A DNA stretch of 64,000 bases from Streptomyces sp. NBC_01210. Lineage in GTDB: Bacteria; Actinomycetota; Actinomycetes; Streptomycetales; Streptomycetaceae. The notes beneath the pieces are model-generated. The model was not told the origin of the DNA. It did not search any database and was given only the letters and a program-made list of their open reading frames with translations. The position numbers were made by a program, and so were the translations under genes. The DNA is taken from positions 2,356,001-2,420,000 of the forward strand of contig NZ_CP108549.1 in NCBI RefSeq assembly GCF_036010325.1. Direction: 5' to 3'. Shown in pieces: positions 44,579 through 53,958 of this stretch; position 1 is the first letter of the stretch, and every line of letters starts with the position of its first letter.

Positions 44579-44908
44579 TCAGGAGCGGGCGATCGTCTCG
44601 TGGTGGCGGATGACCTCGGCGATGATGAAGTTCAGCAGCTTCTCGGCGAACGCCGGATCCAGTTTGGCGCTCTCCGCCAGCTGCCGCAGCCGCTCGATCT
44701 GGCGGGCCTCGCGGGCCGGGTCGGCGGGCGGCAGATGGTGTCGCGCCTTGAGGTGGCCGACCTGCTGGGTGCACTTGAAGCGCTCGGCGAGCATATGGAC
44801 GACCGCCGCGTCGATGTTGTCGATGCTCTCGCGCAGCCTGTTCAGTTCGGCGCGTACGGTCTCGTCGGTGTCCCTCGTGCTCATGGTCAGCGAGCTTACG
44901 TCGATCAC
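44579..44908 (-). CDS. Chorismate mutase, AroQ class
   Basis: 109-aa all-helical AroQ-type mutase converting chorismate to prephenate in Phe/Tyr synthesis. Features are RAELNRLRESIDNIDAAVVHML (about 19-40), an Arg/Lys-rich active-site helix with KCTQQVGHLKARHHLPPADPAREA, and the C-terminal NFIIAEVIRHHETIA. GTG 44908 overlaps the stop of the AraC gene as GTGA; ATG 44884 (MSTRDTDET) is a good alternative start. It may be expressed with, or independently of, the AraC gene. Confidence 0.92.
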   Translation of the reverse strand: MIDVSSLTMSTRDTDETVRAELNRLRESIDNIDAAVVHMLAERFKCTQQVGHLKARHHLPPADPAREARQIERLRQLAESAKLDPAFAEKLLNFIIAEVIRHHETIARS

Positions 44909-45783
44909 GTGGTGATCGTCGGGGGGTGTTCAGGGTCCGGGATCTGGTTGCTCCAGCCGCCGGGGACGGTGCGGCCCTGCTGCTCACGGAAGCGGATGGG
45001 CGCGATGCCGACACGGCGGGTGAACAGCCGGGAGAAGTAGGCCGGGTCTTCGTAGCCGATGCGGCGGGCGACGGCGGCGACGGGCAGTTCGGTGGCCGCG
45101 AGCAGTTCCTTCGCGCGGCCGAGGCGGATGCCGAGCAGGTAGTCCTTGGGGCTGCAGCCCGCGCCGCGGCGAACGGCGCTGCGCAGTTCGGCGGGGGTCA
45201 TTCCGTGCCGGGCCGCGTGTTCGGCGACGGACAGCGGCTGGAAGGCGTCGCGCGCGAGTGCGGTGAGCACCGGGTCGCCCTCGGTGTTGGTGTCGGCGCG
45301 GGCGCGGCGCAGGGCGACCAGGAGTTCATGGACGGCGGCGCCGGTCTCGACCTCCAGGAGCGGGTTGCCGCGGCGTGCGGCGCGGGCGATACGGCCGACG
45401 GCGGCGCGGGCCCCGGCGGCGTCGGAGAGCGGTACGACGGGCCGGTCCGGCTCGATGTAGCCGAGTTCGGTGTAGGTGGCGGTCGCGGGCCCGGTGAAGT
45501 CGACGAAACTCTCGTCCCAGCCGCCTGCCGGATCGGGACCGTAGTGGTGCGGAACGCCGGGCGTGAGCCAGATCAGAGCGGGGGCGGTCACGGTGGCGCG
45601 CCGTCCGTCGGGGCCACGGAACCAGCCGCGGCCGGCACTGATCACGACGGCGACATGGTGGTCGAGGGTGCGGGGTCCGACGGTGGGCAGGACACCGTGC
45701 TGGAGGCCGACGCCGAGACAGGCCAGACCGAGGCGGTGCTGGACGGGGCTCGGGGTGAAATAGCGCATCCAGGTGTGGTACAT
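44905..45783 (-). CDS. AraC-family transcriptional regulator
   Basis: 292-aa regulator with a cupin-like sensor domain (about 1-150; VVISAGRGWFRGPDGRR, APALIWLTPGVPHHYGPD) and a C-terminal pair of helix-turn-helices (about 190-280; LSVAEHAARHGMTPAELR and VAAVARRIGYEDPAYFSRLF). The sensor type usually binds sugars. It is divergent from the GH35 beta-galactosidase, so it probably controls that gene in response to a galactoside. Confidence 0.9.
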   Translation of the reverse strand: MYHTWMRYFTPSPVQHRLGLACLGVGLQHGVLPTVGPRTLDHHVAVVISAGRGWFRGPDGRRATVTAPALIWLTPGVPHHYGPDPAGGWDESFVDFTGPATATYTELGYIEPDRPVVPLSDAAGARAAVGRIARAARRGNPLLEVETGAAVHELLVALRRARADTNTEGDPVLTALARDAFQPLSVAEHAARHGMTPAELRSAVRRGAGCSPKDYLLGIRLGRAKELLAATELPVAAVARRIGYEDPAYFSRLFTRRVGIAPIRFREQQGRTVPGGWSNQIPDPEHPPTITT

Positions 45784-45939
45784 CCGCTTCCGTCCTCTCC
45801 CTGGGCGCCGGGTGCCGAACCTTGCGTCCGACGTTGCGTCCAAACAGCGCCGATCTTTGTCCATGGACCGGCTCGCCGCCAGGGGGCGATGGTGGGCGCG
45901 GGCGCCCGGAGGTGGACCGGGCGCGAAAGGGGGTGGACG

Positions 45940-47769
45940 GTGGCTGAGTTCACTGTGGGTGATACGGACTTCCTGGTGGACGGGCGGCCCGTGCGGCTGC
46001 TGTCGGGAGCGCTGCACTACTTCCGGGTGCACGAGGCACAGTGGGACCACCGGCTGGCGATGCTGCGGGCCATGGGCCTCAACTGCGTCGAGACGTACGT
46101 CCCGTGGAATCTGCATGAGCCGGAGCCCGGCCGGTACGCGGACGCCGACGCACTGGGCCGGTTCCTCGACGCCGCACAGGCGGCAGGACTGTCGGCGATC
46201 GTGCGGCCGGGGCCGTACATCTGCGCCGAGTGGGAGAACGGCGGGCTGCCGCACTGGCTGACCGGACGGCTCGGACGACGGGTGCGCACGGACGACGCCG
46301 AGTATCTGGGGCATGTGGAGCGGTGGTTCACCCGGCTGCTGCCACAGGTGGTGGAGCGGCAGATCGGGCTCGGCGGCCCGGTGATCATGGTGCAGGTCGA
46401 GAACGAGTACGGCAGCTACGGCTCCGACCAGGGCTATCTGCGCCATCTCGTGGATCTGCTGAGGGGCTGCGGGGTGACCGTGCCACTGTTCACCTCCGAC
46501 GGGCCCGAGGACCATATGCTCACCGGCGGCTCGGTGCCCGGGGTGCTGGCAACGGTGAACTTCGGGGCGGGGGCCCGTGAGAGCTTCCGGACGCTGCGCC
46601 GCCATCAGCCGCGGGGGCCGCTGATGTGCATGGAGTTCTGGTGCGGCTGGTTCGACCACTGGGGCGGGGAGCATGTCGTACGGGACCCGGCGGATGCCGC
46701 GGCAGCGCTGCGCGAGATCCTTGAGTGCGGCGCCTCGGTCAATGTCTATATGGCGCACGGCGGCACGAACTTCGCCGGCTGGGCGGGGGCCAACCGGGGT
46801 GGCGGCGCGCTGCACATGGGCGGGCTCCAGCCGGACGTCACGTCGTACGACTACGACGCGCCGATCGACGAGTACGGGCGGCCGACGGAGAAGTTCCGGC
46901 TGTTCCGGGACGTGCTCGCGCTGTTCCAGGCGGGTCCGCTGCCGGAGCTGCCGCCGGCGCCCGCCGCTCTGGGTGCGCCGGTGCGGGTGGAGCTCACCGA
47001 GTGGGCGCCGCTCGACGAGGTACTGGAGACGCTCGGCGGCGATGAGTCGGAGGGGCCTGTTCCGCCCACGTTCGAGGAGCTGGGCGTGGACCGTGGTCTG
47101 GTCCGCTACCGGGTCGGTGTTCCGGGCACGCGGCAGCCGTACCCGCTGGGCGTGTCCGGCCTGCGGGACCTGGCCGTCGTGTATGTCGACGGGGTGCGGG
47201 CCGGGGTGCTGAGCGGCGAGGACGCCGCGCTCGAGGAGCCCGTGGCCGGGCCCGCCGCGGTGGAGCTGTGGGTGGAGTCGCTGGGGCGCGTCAACTACGG
47301 GCCGCGGACGGGCGAGCCCAAGGGCATAGCGGGAGGTGTACTGCACGAGCGGCAGTATCTGCACGGCGTACGGGCTCGGGGGCTGCGGCTGGATGCCTTC
47401 GAGGAGGCGGACGCGGTCGCGAAGGTGCCGTTCCGCGCGCCGGCCGAGGAGGGGTCGACGGGCCTGTACCGCGCTTCGTTCGAGGTGAGCGAGCCCGGCG
47501 ACGCGTCGCTGGAACTGCCGGGCTGGACACGGGGTTTCGCCTGGGTGAACGGCTTCGACCTCGGCCGATACTGGTCGGCGGGCCCGCAGCACACGCTGTA
47601 CGTTCCCGGGCCGGTGCTGCGCGTGGGCACGAACGAGGTATGGGTGCTGGAGCTGGAGGCGGCGGGGACGTCCGTCCGTCTGTCTGGGGTGACCTTTTCC
47701 CCGGGGCTCCGCCCCGGACCCCGCGCACGGCCGCAGACCGTACGGAGGTCCGGGGCGAAGCCCCGGTAA
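45940..47769 (+). CDS. Beta-galactosidase, GH35
   Basis: 609-aa cytosolic glycoside hydrolase of family 35, predicted to remove terminal beta-galactose. Early signatures LSGALHYFRVHEAQWDHRL (about 21-39) and GLNCVETYVPWNLHEPEPG (about 46-64). Acid/base Glu is in VQVENEYGSYG (about 150) and the nucleophile Glu in MEFWCGWFDHWG (about 232). C-terminal beta-sandwich follows. GTG 45940 is chosen after AAAGGGGG. No signal peptide, so the substrate must be imported. The last 24 or so residues (from about 585) are encoded by an interspersed hairpin element and are probably not part of the ancestral enzyme. Confidence 0.93.
   Translation: MAEFTVGDTDFLVDGRPVRLLSGALHYFRVHEAQWDHRLAMLRAMGLNCVETYVPWNLHEPEPGRYADADALGRFLDAAQAAGLSAIVRPGPYICAEWENGGLPHWLTGRLGRRVRTDDAEYLGHVERWFTRLLPQVVERQIGLGGPVIMVQVENEYGSYGSDQGYLRHLVDLLRGCGVTVPLFTSDGPEDHMLTGGSVPGVLATVNFGAGARESFRTLRRHQPRGPLMCMEFWCGWFDHWGGEHVVRDPADAAAALREILECGASVNVYMAHGGTNFAGWAGANRGGGALHMGGLQPDVTSYDYDAPIDEYGRPTEKFRLFRDVLALFQAGPLPELPPAPAALGAPVRVELTEWAPLDEVLETLGGDESEGPVPPTFEELGVDRGLVRYRVGVPGTRQPYPLGVSGLRDLAVVYVDGVRAGVLSGEDAALEEPVAGPAAVELWVESLGRVNYGPRTGEPKGIAGGVLHERQYLHGVRARGLRLDAFEEADAVAKVPFRAPAEEGSTGLYRASFEVSEPGDASLELPGWTRGFAWVNGFDLGRYWSAGPQHTLYVPGPVLRVGTNEVWVLELEAAGTSVRLSGVTFSPGLRPGPRARPQTVRRSGAKPR
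47701..47766. repeat. Inverted pair of hairpin elements at the GH35 3' end
   Basis: Arms 47701-47720 and 47747-47766 are inverted copies of CCGGGGCTYCGCCCCGGACC (one difference), and each arm is itself a hairpin (7-bp stem, 3-nt loop). It overlaps the end of the GH35 frame and lies 21 bp from the convergent trypsin stop, so it probably terminates both. Confidence 0.85.
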
Positions 47770-47787
47770 CCAGCGAAGTCCCGGTAA

Positions 47788-48612
<825 letters not shown>

Positions 48613-48701
48613 TCAGCATCGCGCGCGCTGTCATGAGCCGGACAAGCGTGATCCGGATTATGAAGAGTGGATCACCACGCCACAAGGAGCAGTTTTCGGC
48701 C

Positions 48702-49679
48702 ATGTCACCAGCGAGGATTCGACCTCGCCTCCCCGTACAGTTGGATCGGGCCGACCGTCGTGCATGGGGGGTACGGGCAGTGGTGGCGAACGGCAACGAG
48801 GTCGTACACGGCTTTCCGCACCTCGACACCGTGCGGGCGGCAATCACCGCGCTCTACCGACGCCTCTCGCGGGAGACCGTGCTCTCCTACGCCCCGAGCG
48901 TCGTCCCGGCCGATGTGGCCTTCTCCGACCAGGACGATCTGCATCTCGGCGCGCAACGCGTCGCCCGCGCCCTGGTCCAGCATCTGCGGCTGCCGGACGC
49001 CCGGATGATTGTGAGTTTCCGCGAGATGGACCATGCCGCGAGCGTCGAACTGGCCGCGGGACCGGAGTACTTCATCGAGCTCAACGACCGCTTCCGCACT
49101 CATCGCAGGGACATCGGCGCGGCCCTCGCCCACGAGATCATGCATGTGCTGCTGCACCGGATCGACCTGTCCTTCCCCGGCACCCGCGACAACGAGATCC
49201 TCACCGACACCGCGACCACGTATCTCGGCGCGGGCTGGCTGCTCCTCGACGCGTTCCGGGAGGACAGCGTCTCCAGCCAGAAGCTCGGCTACCTCACCCC
49301 GGAGGAGTTCGGCTACGTCCTCGCCAAGCGGGCGATCGCCTTCGACGAGGACCCCTCCCCCTGGTTCACGAGCCCGCAGGGATACACCGCCTACACCAGT
49401 GGCCGCACCCAGGCACTGCGCGACACACAGCAGCCGCCGCTCAAGACCGCGGGCTGGACGGGCCACCTTCGCTACGCCAAGGACCGGCGCTACGCCCGGG
49501 AGCACCCGGGCCCCGCCCACGCTGCTGCCGCGTCCCCGTATGCCTTCGAGCGCGGGCCGGACGGGCTGCTCGTCTCCTTCTCGTGCCCCACCTGCCATCA
49601 GCGCATCCGGGTTCCCGTACGGGGACGGGTGCGGGTCCGCTGCGGGCTGTGCCGCACGATTCTGGAATGCGACACCTGA
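48702..49679 (+). CDS. Putative HExxH metalloprotein with C-terminal zinc ribbon
   Basis: 325-aa protein of no family I recognise. The zinc-peptidase motif HEIMHVLLH is near residue 143-151, with a downstream ENEILTDTATTYLGAG-like segment (NEILTDTATTYLGAG) whose Glu/Asp may be the third ligand. At the C-terminus, CPTCHQRIRVP and CGLCRTILECD form a zinc ribbon (about 293-323). No signal peptide, so a cytosolic peptidase or an ImmA/IrrE-like role is possible. ATG 48702 follows AAGGAG at 13 nt. Confidence 0.75.
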   Translation: MSPARIRPRLPVQLDRADRRAWGVRAVVANGNEVVHGFPHLDTVRAAITALYRRLSRETVLSYAPSVVPADVAFSDQDDLHLGAQRVARALVQHLRLPDARMIVSFREMDHAASVELAAGPEYFIELNDRFRTHRRDIGAALAHEIMHVLLHRIDLSFPGTRDNEILTDTATTYLGAGWLLLDAFREDSVSSQKLGYLTPEEFGYVLAKRAIAFDEDPSPWFTSPQGYTAYTSGRTQALRDTQQPPLKTAGWTGHLRYAKDRRYAREHPGPAHAAAASPYAFERGPDGLLVSFSCPTCHQRIRVPVRGRVRVRCGLCRTILECDT

Positions 49680-49702
49680 CCGATCTTCCGTAGTGTCGAA
49701 TC

Positions 49703-51289
49703 ATGACGAAAGAGCCGACAGCGGGCGCCCGCGAACTGTTCGAGGCGGTGCACGGCGGCGCGGAAGACGCTGTCGTAGGGCTGCTGAGGGCCGGGACCCC
49801 CGCCGATGTGACCGACGAGGACGGGCAGACGCCGCTCTATCTGGCGGCGGTGAGCGACGAGGTGGGCATCGTGCGGCTGCTGCTGGCCGCGGGAGCCGCG
49901 CCCGAGCGCGCGGGCGGCCCCGAGGCCGGGGACCTGCCGCTGTGCGGGGCCGCGGTCGGCGGACACACCGAGGTGGTACGGGCGCTGCTCGCCGCGGGCG
50001 CCAGGCCCGATCTTCCGGAGGCGTACGGCTTCACGGCCATGGTCTGGGCGGTGGGGCAGGGGCACGCCGGGACGGTGGAGGTGCTGCTGGAGTACGGTGC
50101 CGACCCCGATCTGCCGGGCCCGAGCGGCGAGCCGCCGCTGGTGCTCGCCGCCCGGCGCGGCTCTCCTTCGACGGTGCGGGCCCTGCTGCGGCACGGCGCC
50201 GGCGCGACGGAGGCGGCGCTGGCGGAGGCCGGGCAGTGGCTCGTACGGGATGTGGAGAGGGAGCTGCGGGAGGGACTGCTGCAGGCGTACGGGGTGCGGG
50301 ACGGCGAGGAGTACGAGACCTTCGCGCGCCGGGTCGAGGAGGACGGCGGGGTGACCGTCGTCGTCGAGCTGCTGCGGGACGGCAGGCCGCTGGCCGGCGC
50401 TGAGCAGCAGACCGGCCACGGTGCGATCGCGACGCTGCTGGAAGGCGAGCTGGGGATCCTGACTCCGTATGCGGAACTGGCCGAACGGGCCCTGCGCTGC
50501 GGGGATCCCGATCAGGACGACTGGGTCGAGTCGCTGACGGCGCTGTGGAGCCGGGGAGACGAGGAGACCTTCCAGGCGGCGGCCGCGTGGTGCGCGAGCG
50601 ACGATCCGTTGCGGCAGGCGTTCGCGGCGGATGTGCTGGCGCAACTGGGGTTCGTGGGTCCGGGGCCGGATGAGGACGCCGGGCGGGACGGGGCCGCCGG
50701 GCGGGATGCGGACGCCCGGCCCGACGGGTCCGGCCCGCGGCGGCCGTTCGCCGCGCGGGCGTTGCCGCTGCTGCGCGAGCTGTCCCGGGAGGCGCGGGAT
50801 CCAGAGCTGATCCAGGCGGTCGTCCTCGGTCTCGGGCACCACGGGGATCCGGCCGCGCTGCCCGAGATCCTGCGGCATGCCGGGCATCCGGACGCGGAGG
50901 TGCGCCACCGGGTGGCGCTGGCGCTGTGCGGGCTGGTTCCCGGTGGCCATGCGGAGGGCATCGAGGCGGTGATCGCGCTGAGCCGGGACGCGGACACCCA
51001 TGTCAGGGACTGGGCGACGATGGCGCTGGCGGGCGTTGAGGCCGATACGCACGAGATCCGCGAGGCACTGGCGGCACGGCTCAACGACCCGGACGCGGAC
51101 ACGGCCGCGGAGGCGGCCCGGGGCCTGGCGATGCGTCAGGATCCGCGTGCGGCTGCGGCGTTGGCCAGGATTCTCGCGGACGAGGATCCGGACGGGTATG
51201 CCCGGGACACGGCGGTGGACGCGGTGCGGCATCTGCAGGACGTACCGCTCAGGCGTCGGCTGGAACAGACGTCACCGCGCTGCCGCTGA
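49703..51289 (+). CDS. Ankyrin and HEAT repeat protein
   Basis: 528-aa protein with an N-terminal ankyrin region (about 8-180: DGQTPLYLAAVSDEVGIVRLLL, LPLCGAAVGGHTEVVRALLAAG, FTAMVWAVGQGHAGTVEVLL, EPPLVLAARRGSPSTVRALL), a linker, and a C-terminal HEAT/armadillo-like region (about 345-528: PLLRELSREARDPELIQAVV and repeats ALGLCGLVPGG-like, DTHVRDWATMALAG). Both repeat types mediate protein contacts; the partner is unknown. No signal peptide. Confidence 0.85.
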   Translation: MTKEPTAGARELFEAVHGGAEDAVVGLLRAGTPADVTDEDGQTPLYLAAVSDEVGIVRLLLAAGAAPERAGGPEAGDLPLCGAAVGGHTEVVRALLAAGARPDLPEAYGFTAMVWAVGQGHAGTVEVLLEYGADPDLPGPSGEPPLVLAARRGSPSTVRALLRHGAGATEAALAEAGQWLVRDVERELREGLLQAYGVRDGEEYETFARRVEEDGGVTVVVELLRDGRPLAGAEQQTGHGAIATLLEGELGILTPYAELAERALRCGDPDQDDWVESLTALWSRGDEETFQAAAAWCASDDPLRQAFAADVLAQLGFVGPGPDEDAGRDGAAGRDADARPDGSGPRRPFAARALPLLRELSREARDPELIQAVVLGLGHHGDPAALPEILRHAGHPDAEVRHRVALALCGLVPGGHAEGIEAVIALSRDADTHVRDWATMALAGVEADTHEIREALAARLNDPDADTAAEAARGLAMRQDPRAAAALARILADEDPDGYARDTAVDAVRHLQDVPLRRRLEQTSPRCR

Positions 51290-51295
51290 CCCGGT

Positions 51296-51682
51296 TCAGC
51301 GCAGCCGTAGTCCGCCGGGTACCCGCTCCTCGATGATCTGCGCCAGCCAGTCGAATACGGTCGCGCCACGACCGGCCTCCGCCTCTTCCAACTCCGCCTG
51401 GATGGCGGCCCTGTTCAGCGGATGGCCGCGCTCCAGCCGCAGCCGCAGCTGGCGTACGGTCTCGTCCCGCCCGAGCGCCCGGCGGGAGAGCTCGTGGTCG
51501 CGCCACTCGATGACGAAGTCGCCGTCGTCCGGCGTGCCGAAGCCGCCGCTGAGGCAGTCGGCGAAGGCGTCCAGATTCCGGCCGAAGTATCCGCCGGACC
51601 CGTTCACGGCTTCGCCGATCACCCGCCAGAAGCTCTCCAGGCCGGTGACCTCCGCCCCGTCGATCACATAGGTCTTCGTCAC
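51296..51682 (-). CDS. Barstar-type ribonuclease inhibitor
   Basis: 128-aa barstar family protein that would block the active site of barnase/RNase Sa-type enzymes in the cytosol. Conserved residues appear in YVIDGAEVTGLESFWRVIGEAVNG (about 5-28) and GYFGRNLDAFADCLSGGFG (about 31-49), the inhibitory helix and loop region. It lies 18 bp downstream of a secreted RNase Sa-like gene on the same strand, so the two form an enzyme-immunity operon. Confidence 0.9.
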   Translation of the reverse strand: MTKTYVIDGAEVTGLESFWRVIGEAVNGSGGYFGRNLDAFADCLSGGFGTPDDGDFVIEWRDHELSRRALGRDETVRQLRLRLERGHPLNRAAIQAELEEAEAGRGATVFDWLAQIIEERVPGGLRLR

Positions 51683-51700
51683 GGGGCGGAGGATACCGGC

Positions 51701-52117
51701 TCAGCAGCCGTAGTCGACGAGGTCGAACGAGGCGTAGTGGTCGGCGGTGTAGTAGTCCTCCTGGGCCGCGTTGCCCGTGACGATACGGCGGGCGCCGCGG
51801 GTGGAGGAGCCCGGCGTCTTGACGGTGTACTCGTGGTAGTAGCCGGACGAGTGTGACGGCAGGACGCCTTCGCGGTTCGAGAAGACTGTGCCGTCCTGGC
51901 TGTACGGGAACGGCCCGCCGGACTCGATCAGGTCGAGCGTGTCGTGCGCCTGGGAGGGGAGGTCGGAGTAGCAGATGTCACCGACCGTGGCCACGGTCGT
52001 GGGCGCGGCCGTGGCCTGTCCGCCGATGAGGAGGGTGGAGGCGAGGGCGGCGATGCCGCCGAGAGTGGCGATACGTGGGGGGGATTCGCATACCGACATC
52101 ATGACGCGCGTAGACAT
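51701..52117 (-). CDS. Secreted guanyl-specific ribonuclease (RNase Sa type)
   Basis: 138-aa exported RNase closely resembling S. aureofaciens RNase Sa. The signal peptide (about 1-37) ends ATAAP. The catalytic residues known for RNase Sa are present: Glu in GYYHEYTV, Arg in GARRIVTG and His in YTADHYASF. The two Cys (GDICYSDLP and the C-terminal YGC) match its single disulfide. ATG 52117 is used; ATG codons at 52102/52099 are alternatives. The barstar gene follows. Confidence 0.93.
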   Translation of the reverse strand: MSTRVMMSVCESPPRIATLGGIAALASTLLIGGQATAAPTTVATVGDICYSDLPSQAHDTLDLIESGGPFPYSQDGTVFSNREGVLPSHSSGYYHEYTVKTPGSSTRGARRIVTGNAAQEDYYTADHYASFDLVDYGC

Positions 52118-52257
52118 GAACGCGTCAACCCCAACGTCCTTGAGTTTTCTACAAGTTAACCTGGGTGGACTCCAGACTCCGGGGCTGTGAAGGACCTGGC
52201 GCCCGGCACGGCCGAGCCCCCGGGCCGGCGGCATCGTCACCGCTCCTGCCCGCGCCA

Positions 52258-53148
52258 TCACCGAGCCCCGTAGACCGGTTGCGGAGTCTCGGCGTCCGCC
52301 AGCAGCTTCAGCGCGGCCTGGCCCGCTTCGGAGGGAGTCCAGCGCGTTCCCTTGTCCGCGGTGGGTCCCGGCCGCCAGCCCTCCATGACAGTGATACGGC
52401 CCGCCTCGGCCTCGAAGACCCGGCCGGTCACACCCGTACCGGCGGCGGAGCCGAGCCAGACGACGAGCGGCGAGACATCCTCGGGCAGGGCGGAGAGGCC
52501 GGCGAAGGTCTCCTCGGTCATACGGGTACGGGCCGCCGGCGCGATGGCGTTGACCTGGACTCCGTACCGGCCCATCTCCGCCGAGGCGACCAGCGTCAGG
52601 CCGATGATCCCGGCCTTGGCGGCCGCATAGTTGCCCTGGCCGACACTGCCCAACAGCCCGGCTCCGGAGGTGGTGTTGACCACCCGGGCCGCCACCGGCC
52701 GACCCGCCTTGGCCTCGGAACGCCAGTACGCGGCGGCATGCTTGAGCGGCAGGAAGTGGCCCTTCACATGCACCCGCATGACGGCGTCCCAGTCGTCCTC
52801 GTCGAGGTTGACGAGCATCCGGTCGCGCAGAAACCCGGCGTTGTTGACGAGGGTGTCGAGGCGGCCGTACGACTCCAGCGCTGCGGCGACGAGAGAAGCG
52901 GCACCGTCAGTCGTGGCGATGTCGCCGCCGTGCGCCACCGCGGCACCGCCCGCCGCCGTGATCTCGTCGACGACCTGCCGGGCCGGGCCCGCGGAGGAGC
53001 CCGCCCCGTCCGGTCCGACGCCGAGGTCGTTGACGACGACCTTCGCCCCCTCGGCGGCGAAGGCGAGCGCATGGGCCCGTCCGAGACCGCGCCCGGCACC
53101 CGTGACGATGACGACGCGTCCTTCGCAGATTCCGGTTGTCCCAGTCAT
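52258..53148 (-). CDS. Short-chain dehydrogenase/reductase (Rv3548c-like)
   Basis: 296-aa SDR with the NAD-binding VIVTGAGRGLGRAHALAF (about 13-30), LVNNAG (about 109-114) and YAAAKAGIIGLT (about 182-193, catalytic Tyr and Lys). It sits 1 bp behind a second SDR in the same order as Rv3548c-Rv3549c of M. tuberculosis, part of the KstR2 regulon. It is likely to oxidise a hydroxyacyl-CoA of the steroid C/D-ring remnant. Substrate inferred from synteny. Confidence 0.88.
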   Translation of the reverse strand: MTGTTGICEGRVVIVTGAGRGLGRAHALAFAAEGAKVVVNDLGVGPDGAGSSAGPARQVVDEITAAGGAAVAHGGDIATTDGAASLVAAALESYGRLDTLVNNAGFLRDRMLVNLDEDDWDAVMRVHVKGHFLPLKHAAAYWRSEAKAGRPVAARVVNTTSGAGLLGSVGQGNYAAAKAGIIGLTLVASAEMGRYGVQVNAIAPAARTRMTEETFAGLSALPEDVSPLVVWLGSAAGTGVTGRVFEAEAGRITVMEGWRPGPTADKGTRWTPSEAGQAALKLLADAETPQPVYGAR

Positions 53149-53149
53149 C

Positions 53150-53902
53150 TCACGTCTCCTTGTTGACAGTTGCGGCATCGAGGAAGGCGGGGCGTTCCCC
53201 GCCCCCGTGCACCAGCAGCGAGGCTCCGCTCACATACGCCGCCCGCTCCGAGGCGAGGAAGACGGCCGCGTCACCGACCTCCGACGGCTCGGCCGGCCGC
53301 CCCAGCGGCACGGTGCGGCCGACCGCCGCGATGCCCTCCTCGTCCCCGTAGTGCAGATGGGAGAGTTCGGTACGCACCATCCCGAGGACAAGCGTGTTCA
53401 CGCGCACCTCGGGCGCCCACTCCACGGCCATGGACCGGGCCAGGTTCTCCAGTCCCGCCTTCGCCGCCCCGTACGCCGCCGTGCCCGGGGACGGCCGGCC
53501 GCCGCTGACGCTGCCGATCATGACGATCGATCCGCCGGCCGCCTTGAGATGTCCGTACGCGGCGAGCGAGGCGGTCAGTGGCGCGGTGAGATTGAGCTCG
53601 ATCACGCGGGCGTGGCGGGCCGCGTCGCCTTCGCCGAGCAGCCGGTACGGTGTCCCGCCCGCGTTGTTGACGAGAGTGTCGAGCCGGCCGTGCCGCGCCA
53701 CGACCGAGTCGAAGAACTCCCCCACCGCGGCGGGATCGCGCAGATCGAGCGCTACGAACTCGGCTCCGGCGACGGGGACTTCCGGGGGTCTGCGCGCACA
53801 GACCACCACCTCGGCGCCCGCCCGCAGAAAGGCCCGCGCGATGCCCGCGCCCACGCCCCGCGTGCCGCCGGTGACGACGGCGACCCTCCCGTCCAGCTCC
53901 AT
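53150..53902 (-). CDS. Short-chain dehydrogenase/reductase (Rv3549c-like)
   Basis: 250-aa SDR. AVVTGGTRGVGAGIARAF (about 8-25) is the cofactor site; LVNNAGG and YGAAKAGLENLARSM carry the usual catalytic Tyr/Lys. ATG 53902 is 17 bp from the shared operator (53919-53938), divergent from the enoyl-CoA hydratase. Co-transcribed with the SDR that follows. By position and length it matches Rv3549c. Confidence 0.88.
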   Translation of the reverse strand: MELDGRVAVVTGGTRGVGAGIARAFLRAGAEVVVCARRPPEVPVAGAEFVALDLRDPAAVGEFFDSVVARHGRLDTLVNNAGGTPYRLLGEGDAARHARVIELNLTAPLTASLAAYGHLKAAGGSIVMIGSVSGGRPSPGTAAYGAAKAGLENLARSMAVEWAPEVRVNTLVLGMVRTELSHLHYGDEEGIAAVGRTVPLGRPAEPSEVGDAAVFLASERAAYVSGASLLVHGGGERPAFLDAATVNKET

Positions 53903-53918
53903 CGGCTGCTACCTTTCT

Positions 53919-53938
53919 CACCTAACAAATGTTTGGTG
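53919..53938. promoter_or_regulatory. TetR operator of the steroid-ring regulon, site A
   Basis: A 20-bp imperfect palindrome (16 of 20 symmetric). In the other orientation it contains ACCAAACATTTGTTAGG, which differs from site B (62263-62280) at one of 17 positions. Flanks CTACCTTTC and GAAAGGTAG extend the symmetry over 53909-53947 with a 1-base bulge. It overlaps both divergent promoters. Confidence 0.8.
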
Positions 53939-53958
53939 GAAAGGTAGCTGATCCGCTC

